Of a stretch of DNA of 64,000 nucleotides, positions 14,795-24,165 are shown piece after piece (position 1 is the stretch's first letter; every line of letters begins with the position of its first letter). Origin of the DNA: CAKZNE01 sp964485405 (GTDB lineage Bacteria > Bacteroidota > Bacteroidia > Flavobacteriales > Schleiferiaceae); contig CAZAJG010000011.1 of NCBI GenBank assembly GCA_964485405.1, forward strand, positions 1 to 64,000, written 5' to 3'. The position numbers were made by a program, and so were the translations under genes. The notes under the pieces were generated by a model that searched no databases, had not been told where the DNA came from, and worked only from the letters and a program-made list of their open reading frames with translations.

Positions 14795-17424
14795 CCTTAC
14801 GGTATACGACTGTATTAAAAAGTATAGCATCAAGGGGTATGCTTTGTTGTTTTGTATAGCAGTATTGGCTTATACGCCACTCTATGCTCAAAATATAAAA
14901 GTAGAAGAATCACAAAGCTTACGTAAACTGTTTGAAGCTATGGAGTCTCAGTCTTCTTATCTGTTCATTGTTTCGGAAGATGATATTGAATTAGATATAA
15001 GGCCCCAAATAGAAGCGGGAATTTATCCGTTAGACTCTCTGTTGCAAGTACTTTCTGTTGAACAACAATTTCAATTCAAAAAGGTTAAAAACTACGTTGT
15101 AATCACCATAGAGGAGGAAAATTCATCCGAAGGTTTTTCGCAATTGTTGAAAGGAGTAGTGCTGGATAAGCAAACAGGTTTGCCTTTACCAGGAGCGAAT
15201 TTGGTATTATTGGGGGAAAGGGCGTTGGGTACCGTTTCGGATGTAAGTGGGTATTTTACCATAAAAGCGGCCATTGGCAGGCAGGAGTTAATGGTCTCCT
15301 TTATCGGATATGAAACTCAAAAAATGCCACTACTCCTAAATACGGGTCAGCAGCCCTATTTGGAGATAAAGCTAGAGCCACAAGTCTCGGAATTGGATGA
15401 GGTAGAAATAAAAGCGCATCACGAAAAAGCGAAACCTATCAATGAAGCAATTTATACCAGTGGAAGAAGTTTTTCGCTAGATGAAGCGTATCGATATGCG
15501 GGCACTTTAGGGGATCCTGCTCGTATGGTGCGTAGTTATGCAGGAGTGGTTCCTGCACGGGATGATCGTAACGATATCATCATTCGTGGAAACTCACCAA
15601 CCGGTTTGCAATGGCGTCTGGATGATATTGAAATCCCCAATCCAAACCACTATGGCGGTATAGGACTAACTGGGAATACGGTAACTCTGCTCAACATCAA
15701 CCTACTAGATAATTCCGATTTTCTAACCGGAGCTTTCCCATCTGAATATGGTAATGCTTTGGCCGGGGTGTTTGACCTCAAGTTAAGAAAACCTAACCCA
15801 GAAAGACATCAGTTCCGTTTACAAACGGGATGGAATGGTTTTGAGGGTGGAGCAGAAGGCCCGATTAGCAGAAGAAATAAATCCACTTACTCCGCCACTT
15901 ACCGCTATTCTTTTTTAGATGTAATGGACAAACTAGGGATCGACTTTGGAGTGCTTCCACAGTATCAAGACTTTACCGCTAAAGTAGATATACCGGTATC
16001 GGAGAAGTTCAACGTATCATTACTTGGATTATGGGGCACCAGTTTTATTGATATTGATGATCATAGTTTGGAAGAAGAGGATCGGGTAGGCCCAAATGGA
16101 CAGCATATAAGAACGGGCTCAGACATTGCCATTCTGGGGTTGAATACCAAATATCGTATAGGAAAAAGCACCTTACTCAAAACAGGCCTTTCCTTTCTTA
16201 CCAACGAGGTAAGCACCGAAATTGATACGTTTAATTACGCCACCGATGTTTCTGCAGCCACCTATGGAGAAGGTTCTACAGAGTCTAAGTACTCGTTTTT
16301 CTCTGAAATCAACCATTTTACCAATAAACGGGGAGCACTCAAAGCGGGTGTAAGGTGGGATACCTATTCCATAAACTACCAACAAGCAGGCGTTTTTGTA
16401 ACCGATTCTTTCCAAACTTTAATAAATAGCCAGGACTATTTGAATCTACTGCGTTTGTATGTGGAGCAGGAGTATAAGTTTACCCCTCGATTAAAAGGAA
16501 GAGTTGGACTGCATGCGCAGTATTTGTTTTTAAATGAATCCTTTGCTGTAGAACCTAGATTTGGCTTGCAATATGCTCTGAAAGAGAATCAGTTTCTGTC
16601 CTTTTCATACGGTAAGCACAACCAAATGCAGCCGCGCAATGTGTACTTTGTGCAAACCACTACGGCAGGCCGTACAGAGCTTACGAACAAAGACCTTGAT
16701 TTTTCAGGAGCTCATCATTTTGTACTGGGTTACGATTATATTCTTGGCCAAGATTGGCGACTAAAAACGGAGGCCTATTGGCAAAATTTGAATAATGTAC
16801 CGGTTGCGCAGAACCCAAACTCTACTTTCTCTATGCTCAATGTAGGAGCCGATTTTTTTATACCTCTAGTGGATAGCTTGGTAAATGAAGGAAGAGGCCG
16901 CAACTATGGCTTGGAAATAACCTTGGAGAAGTTTCTGTCTAAGAATTATTACCTGATGTTGAATAGTAGTCTCTTTCAATCCGAATATCAAGCTGTAGAT
17001 GGCCCTTGGCGAAGCACGGCTTTTAACCTGAACTATATTCTGAATGCCATGGGCGGTTATGAGCACTGGATCAATAGCAAGATTGCCGTGGGCGCAGATT
17101 TTAAGTTAACCTATGCTGGAGGTAGACCGTTTTTACCGGTTGATGAGCAGGCTTCTGTAGCCCAAGGTGAGGTAGTTTTTGACGAAGCCAGAGCTTTTGA
17201 AGAACGCCTTCCAACCTATTTTAGATCCGACTTGAAAATTTATTACCGCATCAATTACCGTAAGTTATACGTTGAGTTTGCCGTTGATTTTCAAAACCTA
17301 ACGAATCGTAAAAATCTATTCAGCCGTGAGTTTATACCCTCTACCGGGGCGTATCGAAATATTTACCANNNNNNNNNNCCAAATGGGCTTTTTCCCCATG
17401 TATACTACGCGGATACTTTTTTGA
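14787..17424 (+). CDS. TonB-dependent outer-membrane receptor with STN and carboxypeptidase-like domains
   Basis: After a leader/signal (about 1-35) come an STN signalling domain (about 37-110), a CarboxypepD_reg-like domain (about 119-190, with G-V-V-L-D-K-Q-T-G-L-P-L-P-G-A-N), a plug (I-I-I-R-G-N-S-P-T-G-L near 265) and a 22-strand-type barrel. The STN domain fits transfer of signal to the FecR above. Ten N at 17369-17378 shift the frame; with the N run and a three-base CCA overlap removed, the protein ends Q-M-G-F-F-P-M-Y-T-T-R-I-L-F with TGA at 17422-17424, about 874 residues. There is no SusD partner, so a siderophore, vitamin or small ligand is more likely than a glycan. Confidence 0.9.
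17369..17378. other. Assembly gap (10 N) in the TonB-receptor gene
   Basis: CCA precedes the N run (17366-17368) and CCA follows it (17379-17381). Merging them restores the conserved aromatic C-terminus of the barrel in frame, so no sequence is probably missing. Confidence 0.85.
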
Positions 17425-17460
17425 ACGGAGTACTTTTCCATTAAGACTGATCTATCTCAT

Positions 17461-17730
17461 TTACTCCATTAAAACTTTACCGGAATAAATGCTTTTGCCA
17501 CTTTCTAATACTTGATCGTAATACATACCACTGGTTTGATTATCTAGTTCAAAGATTACTCTACCCGTTTTAAGTTGAGTAAACTGCTGAACTAGGTGAC
17601 CCGCAGCATTGTATAATATTACTCCATAATTGTAACCCTCTTGTGTGTTAAATTCAATAGTTAAACGGTTCAAGGCCGACAGTAACACCGGGGCATAAGG
17701 ATTGATATTTCTTTTGACAGACTCTAACAT
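17461..17730 (-). pseudogene. Orphan T9SS sorting-domain fragment
   Basis: 89 residues that look like the end of a T9SS-exported protein: A-P-V-L-L-S-A-L-N-R-L-T-I-E-F, V-I-L-Y-N-A-A-G-H-L-V, S-G-M-Y-Y-D-Q-V-L-E-S-G and S-G-K-V-L-M at the end. There is no signal peptide or passenger domain; upstream (plus-strand right) is the tetR promoter. Probably a remnant of a deleted gene, or the last piece of a rearranged one. Confidence 0.5.
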
Positions 17731-17737
17731 AAAAGTT

Positions 17738-17781
17738 AAATGTCACTTTTTTGTGACATTTGAAGAAAGAATCTATCTTTG
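17738..17781 (+). promoter_or_regulatory. tetR promoter with perfect palindromic operator
   Basis: AAATGTCAC-N6-GTGACATTT (17738-17761) is a 9-bp perfect inverted repeat. TATCTTTG at 17774-17781 fits the -7 element, and TTTG at 17750-17753 sits 20 bases upstream as the -33, inside the palindrome. The ATG of the TetR gene follows six bases after the -7. A repressor bound here would block its own promoter. Confidence 0.7.
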
Positions 17782-17787
17782 CAGAAC

Positions 17788-18345
17788 ATGTTATCAGCAA
17801 CTAAAGAGCGTATAGTAGAGGCAGCGATTGAAGTTTTCAATACAGATTCTTCAGCACCACTTCAAAAAGTAGCGGATAGTGCAAATATTACCAGACGCAC
17901 TCTACATCGGTATTTTAAAGATAGATTGGAGCTTGTTAGAACCTGCGAACGAAAAATGGAAGTAAGTTGCAAGAGAGCTATGATCCAAGCAATACAGAGT
18001 TCGGATGATGCTTTAACCCAACTACAAAATATGTTAAATGCAGGCATTGATTGTGGGGCTAAGTATTCCTTTTTTTATAAGCTGCACCAACATGAAAATC
18101 ACAATCATTCCAAAGAAAATAAAGACTGCGCTGAATATGATTACATCTATAATAGTTTTAATGAAATTGTAAAAGATTTACAGAAAAAAGGAATTATAGA
18201 TAAAGGGATGACGGTAGAATGGATTCAAAACTTACACACTGGAATTATTATAAGTACGGTTAACGCCAATTATGCAAACCATTCAAATAAACGAGGTATA
18301 AGAGATTTTGCATGGAAATCATTCATTAATGGAATAAGCGTCTAA
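17788..18345 (+). CDS. TetR-family transcriptional repressor
   Basis: 185 residues from the ATG at 17788; a TTG nine bases upstream falls in the promoter. The N-terminal helix-turn-helix reads R-I-V-E-A-A-I-E-V-F, L-Q-K-V-A-D-S-A-N-I-T-R-R-T-L-H-R-Y-F (about 8-45). The rest is a helical ligand domain with a His/Asn-rich stretch (H-Q-H-E-N-H-N-H) near residues 95-105 that could bind metal. The palindromes in its own promoter and before the next gene share one consensus, so it probably represses both. The inducer is unknown. Confidence 0.85.
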   Translation: MLSATKERIVEAAIEVFNTDSSAPLQKVADSANITRRTLHRYFKDRLELVRTCERKMEVSCKRAMIQAIQSSDDALTQLQNMLNAGIDCGAKYSFFYKLHQHENHNHSKENKDCAEYDYIYNSFNEIVKDLQKKGIIDKGMTVEWIQNLHTGIIISTVNANYANHSNKRGIRDFAWKSFINGISV

Positions 18346-18360
18346 AAAAATTTGCCACAA

Positions 18361-18382
18361 GATGTCTCAATAATGAGACATT
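18361..18382 (+). promoter_or_regulatory. Second TetR-type palindrome, upstream of the oxidoreductase
   Basis: ATGTCTC-N6-GAGACAT (18362-18381) has the same geometry as the operator core in the tetR promoter: ATGTC(A/T)C-N6-G(A/T)GACAT. It lies 16 bases after the tetR stop and 31 before the preferred start of the oxidoreductase. It is followed by TTTT, so it could also act as a weak terminator for tetR. Confidence 0.6.
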
Positions 18383-18412
18383 TTGCTATGAATGTTTGAC
18401 TTGAAAAAAACG

Positions 18413-19420
18413 ATGGTAAACAGAAGAAAGTTCATTAAACAAGGCCTAAATGTAGCAACAGCGATCACGCTTCCGTTGCCCTTATCGGTCTTTAAAACAA
18501 TAAATGATATGAGAGAAGATAGAAATTTTGATGTTATAATAGTGGGAGGTAGTTATTCGGGACTTTCAGCAGCAATGGCTTTAGGGAGGTCGTTAAGAAA
18601 GGTTTTAATAATAGATGGAGGCAATCCCTGCAACAAACAGACGCCACACTCTCATAATTTCCTAACCCAAGATGGAGAGAAACCCTTTGCCATCTTCGAA
18701 AAGGCAAAAAAGCAAGTTTTGGAATATCCTATGGTTCAATTTTTAACAGCTACTGCTCAGAGAGGTGTTAAAACAAAAAATGGTTTTGAAATTACGACTC
18801 AATCAGGAACCTCCTTTCGTGCGAAAAAACTCATTTTCGCTACTGGAATCAAAGATATTCTCCCTAAAATTGATGGTTTTGCCGAGTGCTGGGGTATAAG
18901 CGCTATTCATTGCCCTTACTGCCATGGTTATGAGGTGCAAAAGCTTAAAACGGGAATTTTAGCCAAGGGCGATACAGCTTATGAAATGGTTAAACTTATA
19001 TCCAATTGGACGAACGAACTTATCTTATTTACGAATGGACAATCTGAACTCACTTCTGAACAATTAAATAGTCTCAAAAAACGGAGTGTTTCCATTGTGG
19101 AAAAGCCATTAAGTTCAATCCAACACAGCAAAGGATACATGGAAAAATTACGCTTTAAAGATGGTTCGTCTATCCCTCTTAAGGCTATGTATTCCAGGCT
19201 TCCTTTCAAACAGCATTCTAATATTCCGAAGGAACTGGGGTGCGAACTCAACGATCAGGGCTTTATAACGGTAGAATTATTTCAGAACACATCCGTTCCG
19301 GGCGTTTATGCCTGTGGTGATAATACTACTTTTATTAGGTCGGTAGCCCAAGCCGTATATGCTGGAAATGTTGCAGGAGCTAGTGTAAACATGGAAATGA
19401 TCCAAGAAGCAGAGAACTAG
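18413..19420 (+). CDS. Tat-exported thioredoxin-reductase-like FAD/NAD(P) oxidoreductase
   Basis: 335 residues from 18413; an ATG at 18392 is possible but adds seven residues before the twin-arginine motif N-R-R-K-F-I-K-Q. The Tat signal runs to about residue 30. The FAD site is I-V-G-G-S-Y-S-G-L-S-A-A; the redox motif is C-P-Y-C-H-G-Y-E instead of the thioredoxin-reductase C-A-T-C; the C-terminal FAD contact is Y-A-C-G-D-N-T-T. Substrate unknown: C-P-Y-C enzymes act on small disulfides or unknown partners. Export of a flavoenzyme via Tat is consistent with folding before transport. Probably controlled by the adjacent TetR protein. Confidence 0.8.
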   Translation: MVNRRKFIKQGLNVATAITLPLPLSVFKTINDMREDRNFDVIIVGGSYSGLSAAMALGRSLRKVLIIDGGNPCNKQTPHSHNFLTQDGEKPFAIFEKAKKQVLEYPMVQFLTATAQRGVKTKNGFEITTQSGTSFRAKKLIFATGIKDILPKIDGFAECWGISAIHCPYCHGYEVQKLKTGILAKGDTAYEMVKLISNWTNELILFTNGQSELTSEQLNSLKKRSVSIVEKPLSSIQHSKGYMEKLRFKDGSSIPLKAMYSRLPFKQHSNIPKELGCELNDQGFITVELFQNTSVPGVYACGDNTTFIRSVAQAVYAGNVAGASVNMEMIQEAEN

Positions 19421-19663
19421 CTGAGCTCAGTATAAGGTATTTCTCTAGGCATTTAGGGTAAGCGGACAATCGCCCGCCCTAAAGGATGATGATTAAAGAA
19501 ATGTGTGTTATTGTTGATACTGAACTTTGAATCGCAGATGTAATTCTATCTTTTTTTTCTGTTTTATTGAAGAATAATACGATTCGCCTACTAAATGCGT
19601 TTAGGCTTTTAGTTTTGAGCTTAACGAACTCATAACACCAAACCTTATCAACGAACTGAAACC

Positions 19664-21919
19664 ATGAAAAAAACTATTTTGCTTTTAGGAGCAATTTTCT
19701 CCATGAGTCTTACCTGTAAAGGTCAAGACGACAAAATCGACAACTTAAAAACCTTTGCTCAAGTTTACGGCTATGTAAAGTATTTTCATCCTTCTGATGA
19801 AGCTTCAGAAATAGATTGGAACAGCTTTGCGGCTTATGGGGCGGAGCAAATTGAAAACTGCAATAGCAAAAGCGAAGTTGTAAATACTCTTAACCGCCTT
19901 TTCAAACCCATTGCGCCAAGTATAGTCTTCTCAGAAAAGCAACAAGCGTTTAATATGCAATCCATAACACCTTTAAAGATAGATGGGTATGAGCCCACCT
20001 ATTGGCAGCATAAAGGAGTTTCTATAGGCATGAATAGTCAAAATGGTACTTACAGAAGTGTACGTGTAAACACAGAATCAGAGGTTAATGAAACGGACAA
20101 TTTTGGTAACCTTCTTAGAGCTATTGATCCAGAAAAATACAAAGGAAAGGACATTAAATATACGGCTTGGGCTAAGTTAAAGGAAGGTTCTAAAGGCACC
20201 GGGCATTTATGGCTAAGAGTAGATAAAACAGATAAATCGGTAGGCTTTTTCGAAAATATGGGAAACAACCCAGTTGTAAGCAACGAGTGGAAGTTTTACG
20301 AAATTGAAGGAAACGTAGATGTGAATGCCGCAAAAATGGTTGTAGGTGCTTTTTTGAGTGGGAAAGGATCGTTTTACGTAGACGATGTTCAACTTTTTTA
20401 CAAAGACAAGGACGAATGGATAGAAATACCTCTTGAAAACAGTGGTTTTGAAGAGGGTCAAATCAATGAAAAACCTGGGAAGGGCAAATGGTACGGAAGA
20501 AATAGAGGTTACACTTTTAAAACTTCTGAAATTGATCCAAAAGAAGGAAAAAGCTGCGCGGTAATAAATTATGAGGGAAAATTTAGCACCGAAAAAGGAG
20601 AAGCCTTATTTGAAGGTAGTCCAAGATTTGGAGAATGTATTGAAAGAGAAATAGGAGATGATATTTTCTGCCAAATCCCATTGAGTTTATATACCAATAA
20701 AGATGGTAGTTATCCTAAGAGCACTTCTTTAGCTTCCTTAAATAATAGCCTAAAAAAAGTGAATGATAGCCCAACGAATTTATATATGAGGTTGGGTAAT
20801 GTGATTAATACTTACAATGTATTCCAACACTTTTACCCTTACTTTCAGGAGGTAGATGTGGACTGGAATAAAGAGTTTGAAACGGCTTTAAAAAGGAGTT
20901 TTAAAGATCAAACGGATAATGATCATCTCATTACACTTCAAAGGTTTACGTCTCCACTAAAAGATGGGCATATTAGAGTTAGAGGTGGAAGTATGGAGCC
21001 TTTTGTTCCACCCATTCATTGGGAATGGATAGAAGATAATTTAGTGATAACTAAAGTTAAAGATGAAAGTGTAAACCTTAAGGTTGGAGATGTAATCACC
21101 AAAGTAAATAATCAAAGTCCAGAAGATTACTTCAAGGCATTTAACTCAAGAATCTCAGCGGGGACTAAAGGTTGGTTAAACTACAGAGCCTGCAAAATGA
21201 GCCTATTTGGAGCTAAGGATAGTGAGCTTTTGTTAGAGGTGAACAATAAAAGCATATCTCTAAAACGAGATAGAGAGTATAAATACACCAAAAGAGGGAT
21301 ACCCATTCAAGAAAATGCATATAAAGTTTTAGAAAACAACATTGTATATCTGAACTTAGATGTTGTAAATATGGATACGATCAAGGCACTTATGTCTCAA
21401 CTTGAAAGCGCCAAGGGTATTATTTGTGATTTAAGAGGCTACCCCAACAGCAACCACGATTTAATTTCTCATTTGCTAAGAGAAGATGATACTTCTATGG
21501 CTTGGATGCGAGTTCCTCAAACCATTTATCCAGACCAAGAAAACAGGATTGGATACGAAAAAATTGGCTGGGGACTAAGAGCTAAAAAACCTTATTTAGG
21601 AGATAAGAAGGTAGTGTTTATAATGGATGGCAGTGCCATAAGTTATGCCGAAAGTTTTATGGGATTTATAAAAGGTTACAAGCTAGCAACCATTGTAGGA
21701 CAACCTACAGCAGGCGCTAATGGAAACATCAATCCTTTTATGATACTCGGAAAATACGGGATGAGCTGGACAGGGATGAAAGTGGTAAAACACGATGGTT
21801 CTCAACATCATGCTATTGGTGTGTTGCCCGATATTTATGTAAACAAAACTATAGCTGGCTTAAAAACTGGAAAGGATGAGTTTTTAGAGAAAGCCATTCA
21901 AGTGATTGAAGAAGAATGA
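19664..21919 (+). CDS. Secreted S41-family peptidase with PDZ domain
   Basis: 751 residues with a signal peptide (residues 1-21, C-K-G-Q at the end; the cysteine could be lipidated). The N-terminal part matches the domain seen ahead of S41 proteases in Bacteroidota (F-A-Q-V-Y-G-Y-V-K-Y-F-H-P). A PDZ-like segment lies around residues 455-510 (L-K-V-G-D-V-I-T-K-V-N). The tail-specific protease core ends with V-F-I-M-D-G-S-A-I-S-Y-A-E-S-F with the nucleophilic serine near 660, then G-Q-P-T-A-G-A-N-G-N. Likely a periplasmic processing protease. The 240 bases on either side hold no other gene. Confidence 0.8.
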   Translation: MKKTILLLGAIFSMSLTCKGQDDKIDNLKTFAQVYGYVKYFHPSDEASEIDWNSFAAYGAEQIENCNSKSEVVNTLNRLFKPIAPSIVFSEKQQAFNMQSITPLKIDGYEPTYWQHKGVSIGMNSQNGTYRSVRVNTESEVNETDNFGNLLRAIDPEKYKGKDIKYTAWAKLKEGSKGTGHLWLRVDKTDKSVGFFENMGNNPVVSNEWKFYEIEGNVDVNAAKMVVGAFLSGKGSFYVDDVQLFYKDKDEWIEIPLENSGFEEGQINEKPGKGKWYGRNRGYTFKTSEIDPKEGKSCAVINYEGKFSTEKGEALFEGSPRFGECIEREIGDDIFCQIPLSLYTNKDGSYPKSTSLASLNNSLKKVNDSPTNLYMRLGNVINTYNVFQHFYPYFQEVDVDWNKEFETALKRSFKDQTDNDHLITLQRFTSPLKDGHIRVRGGSMEPFVPPIHWEWIEDNLVITKVKDESVNLKVGDVITKVNNQSPEDYFKAFNSRISAGTKGWLNYRACKMSLFGAKDSELLLEVNNKSISLKRDREYKYTKRGIPIQENAYKVLENNIVYLNLDVVNMDTIKALMSQLESAKGIICDLRGYPNSNHDLISHLLREDDTSMAWMRVPQTIYPDQENRIGYEKIGWGLRAKKPYLGDKKVVFIMDGSAISYAESFMGFIKGYKLATIVGQPTAGANGNINPFMILGKYGMSWTGMKVVKHDGSQHHAIGVLPDIYVNKTIAGLKTGKDEFLEKAIQVIEEE

Positions 21920-22165
21920 TGAAAAGAATCGATTGAGTGGTAGAATGTCCAACAGATAAATTCTGAACCGCAGAAACACTTTTTCTTAGACTCAATTACC
22001 AGAAAATCGCAAATTTATAGACGGCTAAGTAAACCTGCTCTTTCGTCTGATGAAACGATTCTTCTGCTTTATGAAGTTTTTCTATCGCTTCGTGAAAAAT
22101 AACACATGAAGACCTTTTATGGCTTCTACATTTAGAATTCATAAATATCATAATTAACAATCTTC

Positions 22166-23932
22166 ATGAAAAAAATCAAACTTTCGTTACTGCTTCTTTT
22201 AGGAGTGGTAATCAGCTCAACTGCTCAGTGGAATTTAGCTGGGTTTAACAATTTACCAAACCAATCAGCGGCTATTCCAGCTAGTGGTTTTAATCAGGAT
22301 CGAATTGCGATTCATCCTGAAACGGGCATAGTGTATTTAGCAGTAACCCGAGCGAGTAACGGACACAAAATAGATTTAATGCGTTTGGATGGCAACTCTT
22401 GGGTGTACGATACTCAGAATATCACTACTGGAGAGGCTTCTAAAGTAAATCTTAAAATTGCCGATGATGGATCCATGTATATGGCTTATATCGATCATAG
22501 CAATGTGCAAGGCTTTGGTGGTGGTGAGCTCAAGGTTATCCAAAAAGAAGCAGGTTCATCCAGTTGGACACTTCGTGGCGGTTCAAGTTATACACCACCC
22601 ATTGCAAGCGAGATAGCAATGGATATAAGAAGTGGTCTATTATACTCTAACGGTGTATGGGGACACAATACTATAGTGATAGCCTACGAAAATGGAGGAA
22701 CAACCCACATGATGCAATCTGATTATTACCAAGTTTGGCAACAGCGTGGATCATTGTATTCTGGTACTGCATTTGCTCGCCCGAGTATACTTATAAATGG
22801 AAACACAATTTATGTGGCTCGTAGTATTTACAATAGTGCGGGAGATCATGTATATGTAGATCAAACGGATCTTTATTCTACATGGATGGGATGGCAATCA
22901 TTAGGCGGAGGACCCGTTACGAGCGATGGATATAATTTTCCTCCTACACTCGGTTTTAATCCGGCTACCAATAATGTGAGTATTTTTTATGGTGAATTCA
23001 ATTCAAATACAACCGCCTATGCTTTCAAATTAGCTAATTATGATGGAACAAATTGGAACCAACTGGGAGCGGATATATTTACTGGAGCAGTTCATCCCGT
23101 AGTAGTTGGTCAACCCTTTGATTTCGATTTTCATCCTATTACAGGCGAACCTTATGTTCTTTTTAGAGAAGGAAGCTCACAACCTGGAGGCCTTTCTCTT
23201 TCCGTAAAAAAATACAATGGTAGTACTTGGAATAATGTAGGTTCTCCTGTTTTCATGAACCGTCAGGTTGGTGATCTTCATTTTCATCCTCAAACCATGG
23301 CTCCCTACGTTTTAGGTCATTGGGGAGGAGGATCTCCAAACATAAGTGTAGAATATTACGATGACGGATGTTCTAGAAGGTTATCCAGCACAGCTGATCC
23401 AATTACAAACCCGGTTCCTTTTGCCGCAAATTACCAATTTGAGGTAATTAACTGGTCCGCAGGTATGGCACAAATCGTAAGTTCTAATAACAATTCTATC
23501 CTCATCACAGATGTTCCAGGATGGACTTCAAATACAACCTATTCTATCCGTTCTAGAGCGTTTATTAACAATGGATTCTTTACTTACTGGACTTCATGGA
23601 CGGAAGTATGCTACATAACCAGTCCTGCTTCTTTGGGAGAGACTAGAGGAAAAACAAACGCTTCTTTTAGCGATAACGCTTCTGAACTAAACATTTATCC
23701 TAACCCTTCTACAGGTATAGTAAACATTAGTTTGGGTATGGAAGTGAAGGACCAAGCATTTACCTTATTCCTATACAATGGTGCCGGACAATTGGTACGC
23801 TCTTTAGATCAATCCATCTTTAGCCCAGCCGGTGAAACAGAGTTGGACTTAAATGATCTTCCAAAAGGAATTTATTCTTTAGTTGGTCAGGCAGGTGCAG
23901 TTTCGGTTCGTGAAAAACTATTGTTGAATTAA
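22166..23932 (+). CDS. Secreted propeller-like surface protein with T9SS sorting domain
   Basis: 588 residues; signal peptide 1-20 (ends S-S-T-A-Q). The body has repeated W-x-x-L-G / G-x-x-W-x-x-V-G motifs and H-P-x-T-G (I-A-I-H-P-E-T-G-I-V-Y, D-F-H-P-I-T-G-E-P-Y, L-H-F-H-P-Q-T-M-A-P-Y), suggesting a seven-bladed or sialidase-like propeller. A short linker precedes a T9SS type A tail from about residue 510 (L-N-I-Y-P-N-P-S-T-G, L-P-K-G-I-Y-S-L-V). The ligand is unknown. A strong terminator lies 69 bases downstream. Confidence 0.8.
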   Translation: MKKIKLSLLLLLGVVISSTAQWNLAGFNNLPNQSAAIPASGFNQDRIAIHPETGIVYLAVTRASNGHKIDLMRLDGNSWVYDTQNITTGEASKVNLKIADDGSMYMAYIDHSNVQGFGGGELKVIQKEAGSSSWTLRGGSSYTPPIASEIAMDIRSGLLYSNGVWGHNTIVIAYENGGTTHMMQSDYYQVWQQRGSLYSGTAFARPSILINGNTIYVARSIYNSAGDHVYVDQTDLYSTWMGWQSLGGGPVTSDGYNFPPTLGFNPATNNVSIFYGEFNSNTTAYAFKLANYDGTNWNQLGADIFTGAVHPVVVGQPFDFDFHPITGEPYVLFREGSSQPGGLSLSVKKYNGSTWNNVGSPVFMNRQVGDLHFHPQTMAPYVLGHWGGGSPNISVEYYDDGCSRRLSSTADPITNPVPFAANYQFEVINWSAGMAQIVSSNNNSILITDVPGWTSNTTYSIRSRAFINNGFFTYWTSWTEVCYITSPASLGETRGKTNASFSDNASELNIYPNPSTGIVNISLGMEVKDQAFTLFLYNGAGQLVRSLDQSIFSPAGETELDLNDLPKGIYSLVGQAGAVSVREKLLLN

Positions 23933-24000
23933 GGGTCATCAAAAGCACTCTAACACCTTTTGATGTTGTAAAACGATAACAATAATTAACAATTTATGGT

Positions 24001-24034
24001 AAGGCACGCACTTTTTAGTGCGTGCCTTTTTTTT
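24001..24034 (+). terminator. Strong intrinsic terminator
   Basis: A 12-bp perfect stem AAGGCACGCACT / AGTGCGTGCCTT (24001-24012 / 24017-24028) with a TTTT loop and an eight-T tract. It ends the 22166-23932 transcript. The loop and inner stem (GCACT-TTT-AGTGC) resemble the hairpin in the 203-bp repeat at 59-71. Confidence 0.9.
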
Positions 24035-24165
24035 ATTTCTTTTTTAATGAAATTTTAATTCAACAGGCCACCTTTTTACAATTTATGCATCATAGTAAGA
24101 TGTGGATGCTTAAAATTTCCAAAATATTACCTTTATACGGCTCAAATACTCTTTTTACTAATCCT

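Noticed and set aside
18361..18385. Palindrome as tetR terminator only
   Set aside because: Possible, but the half-sites match the operator in the tetR promoter with identical spacing, so operator use is favoured.
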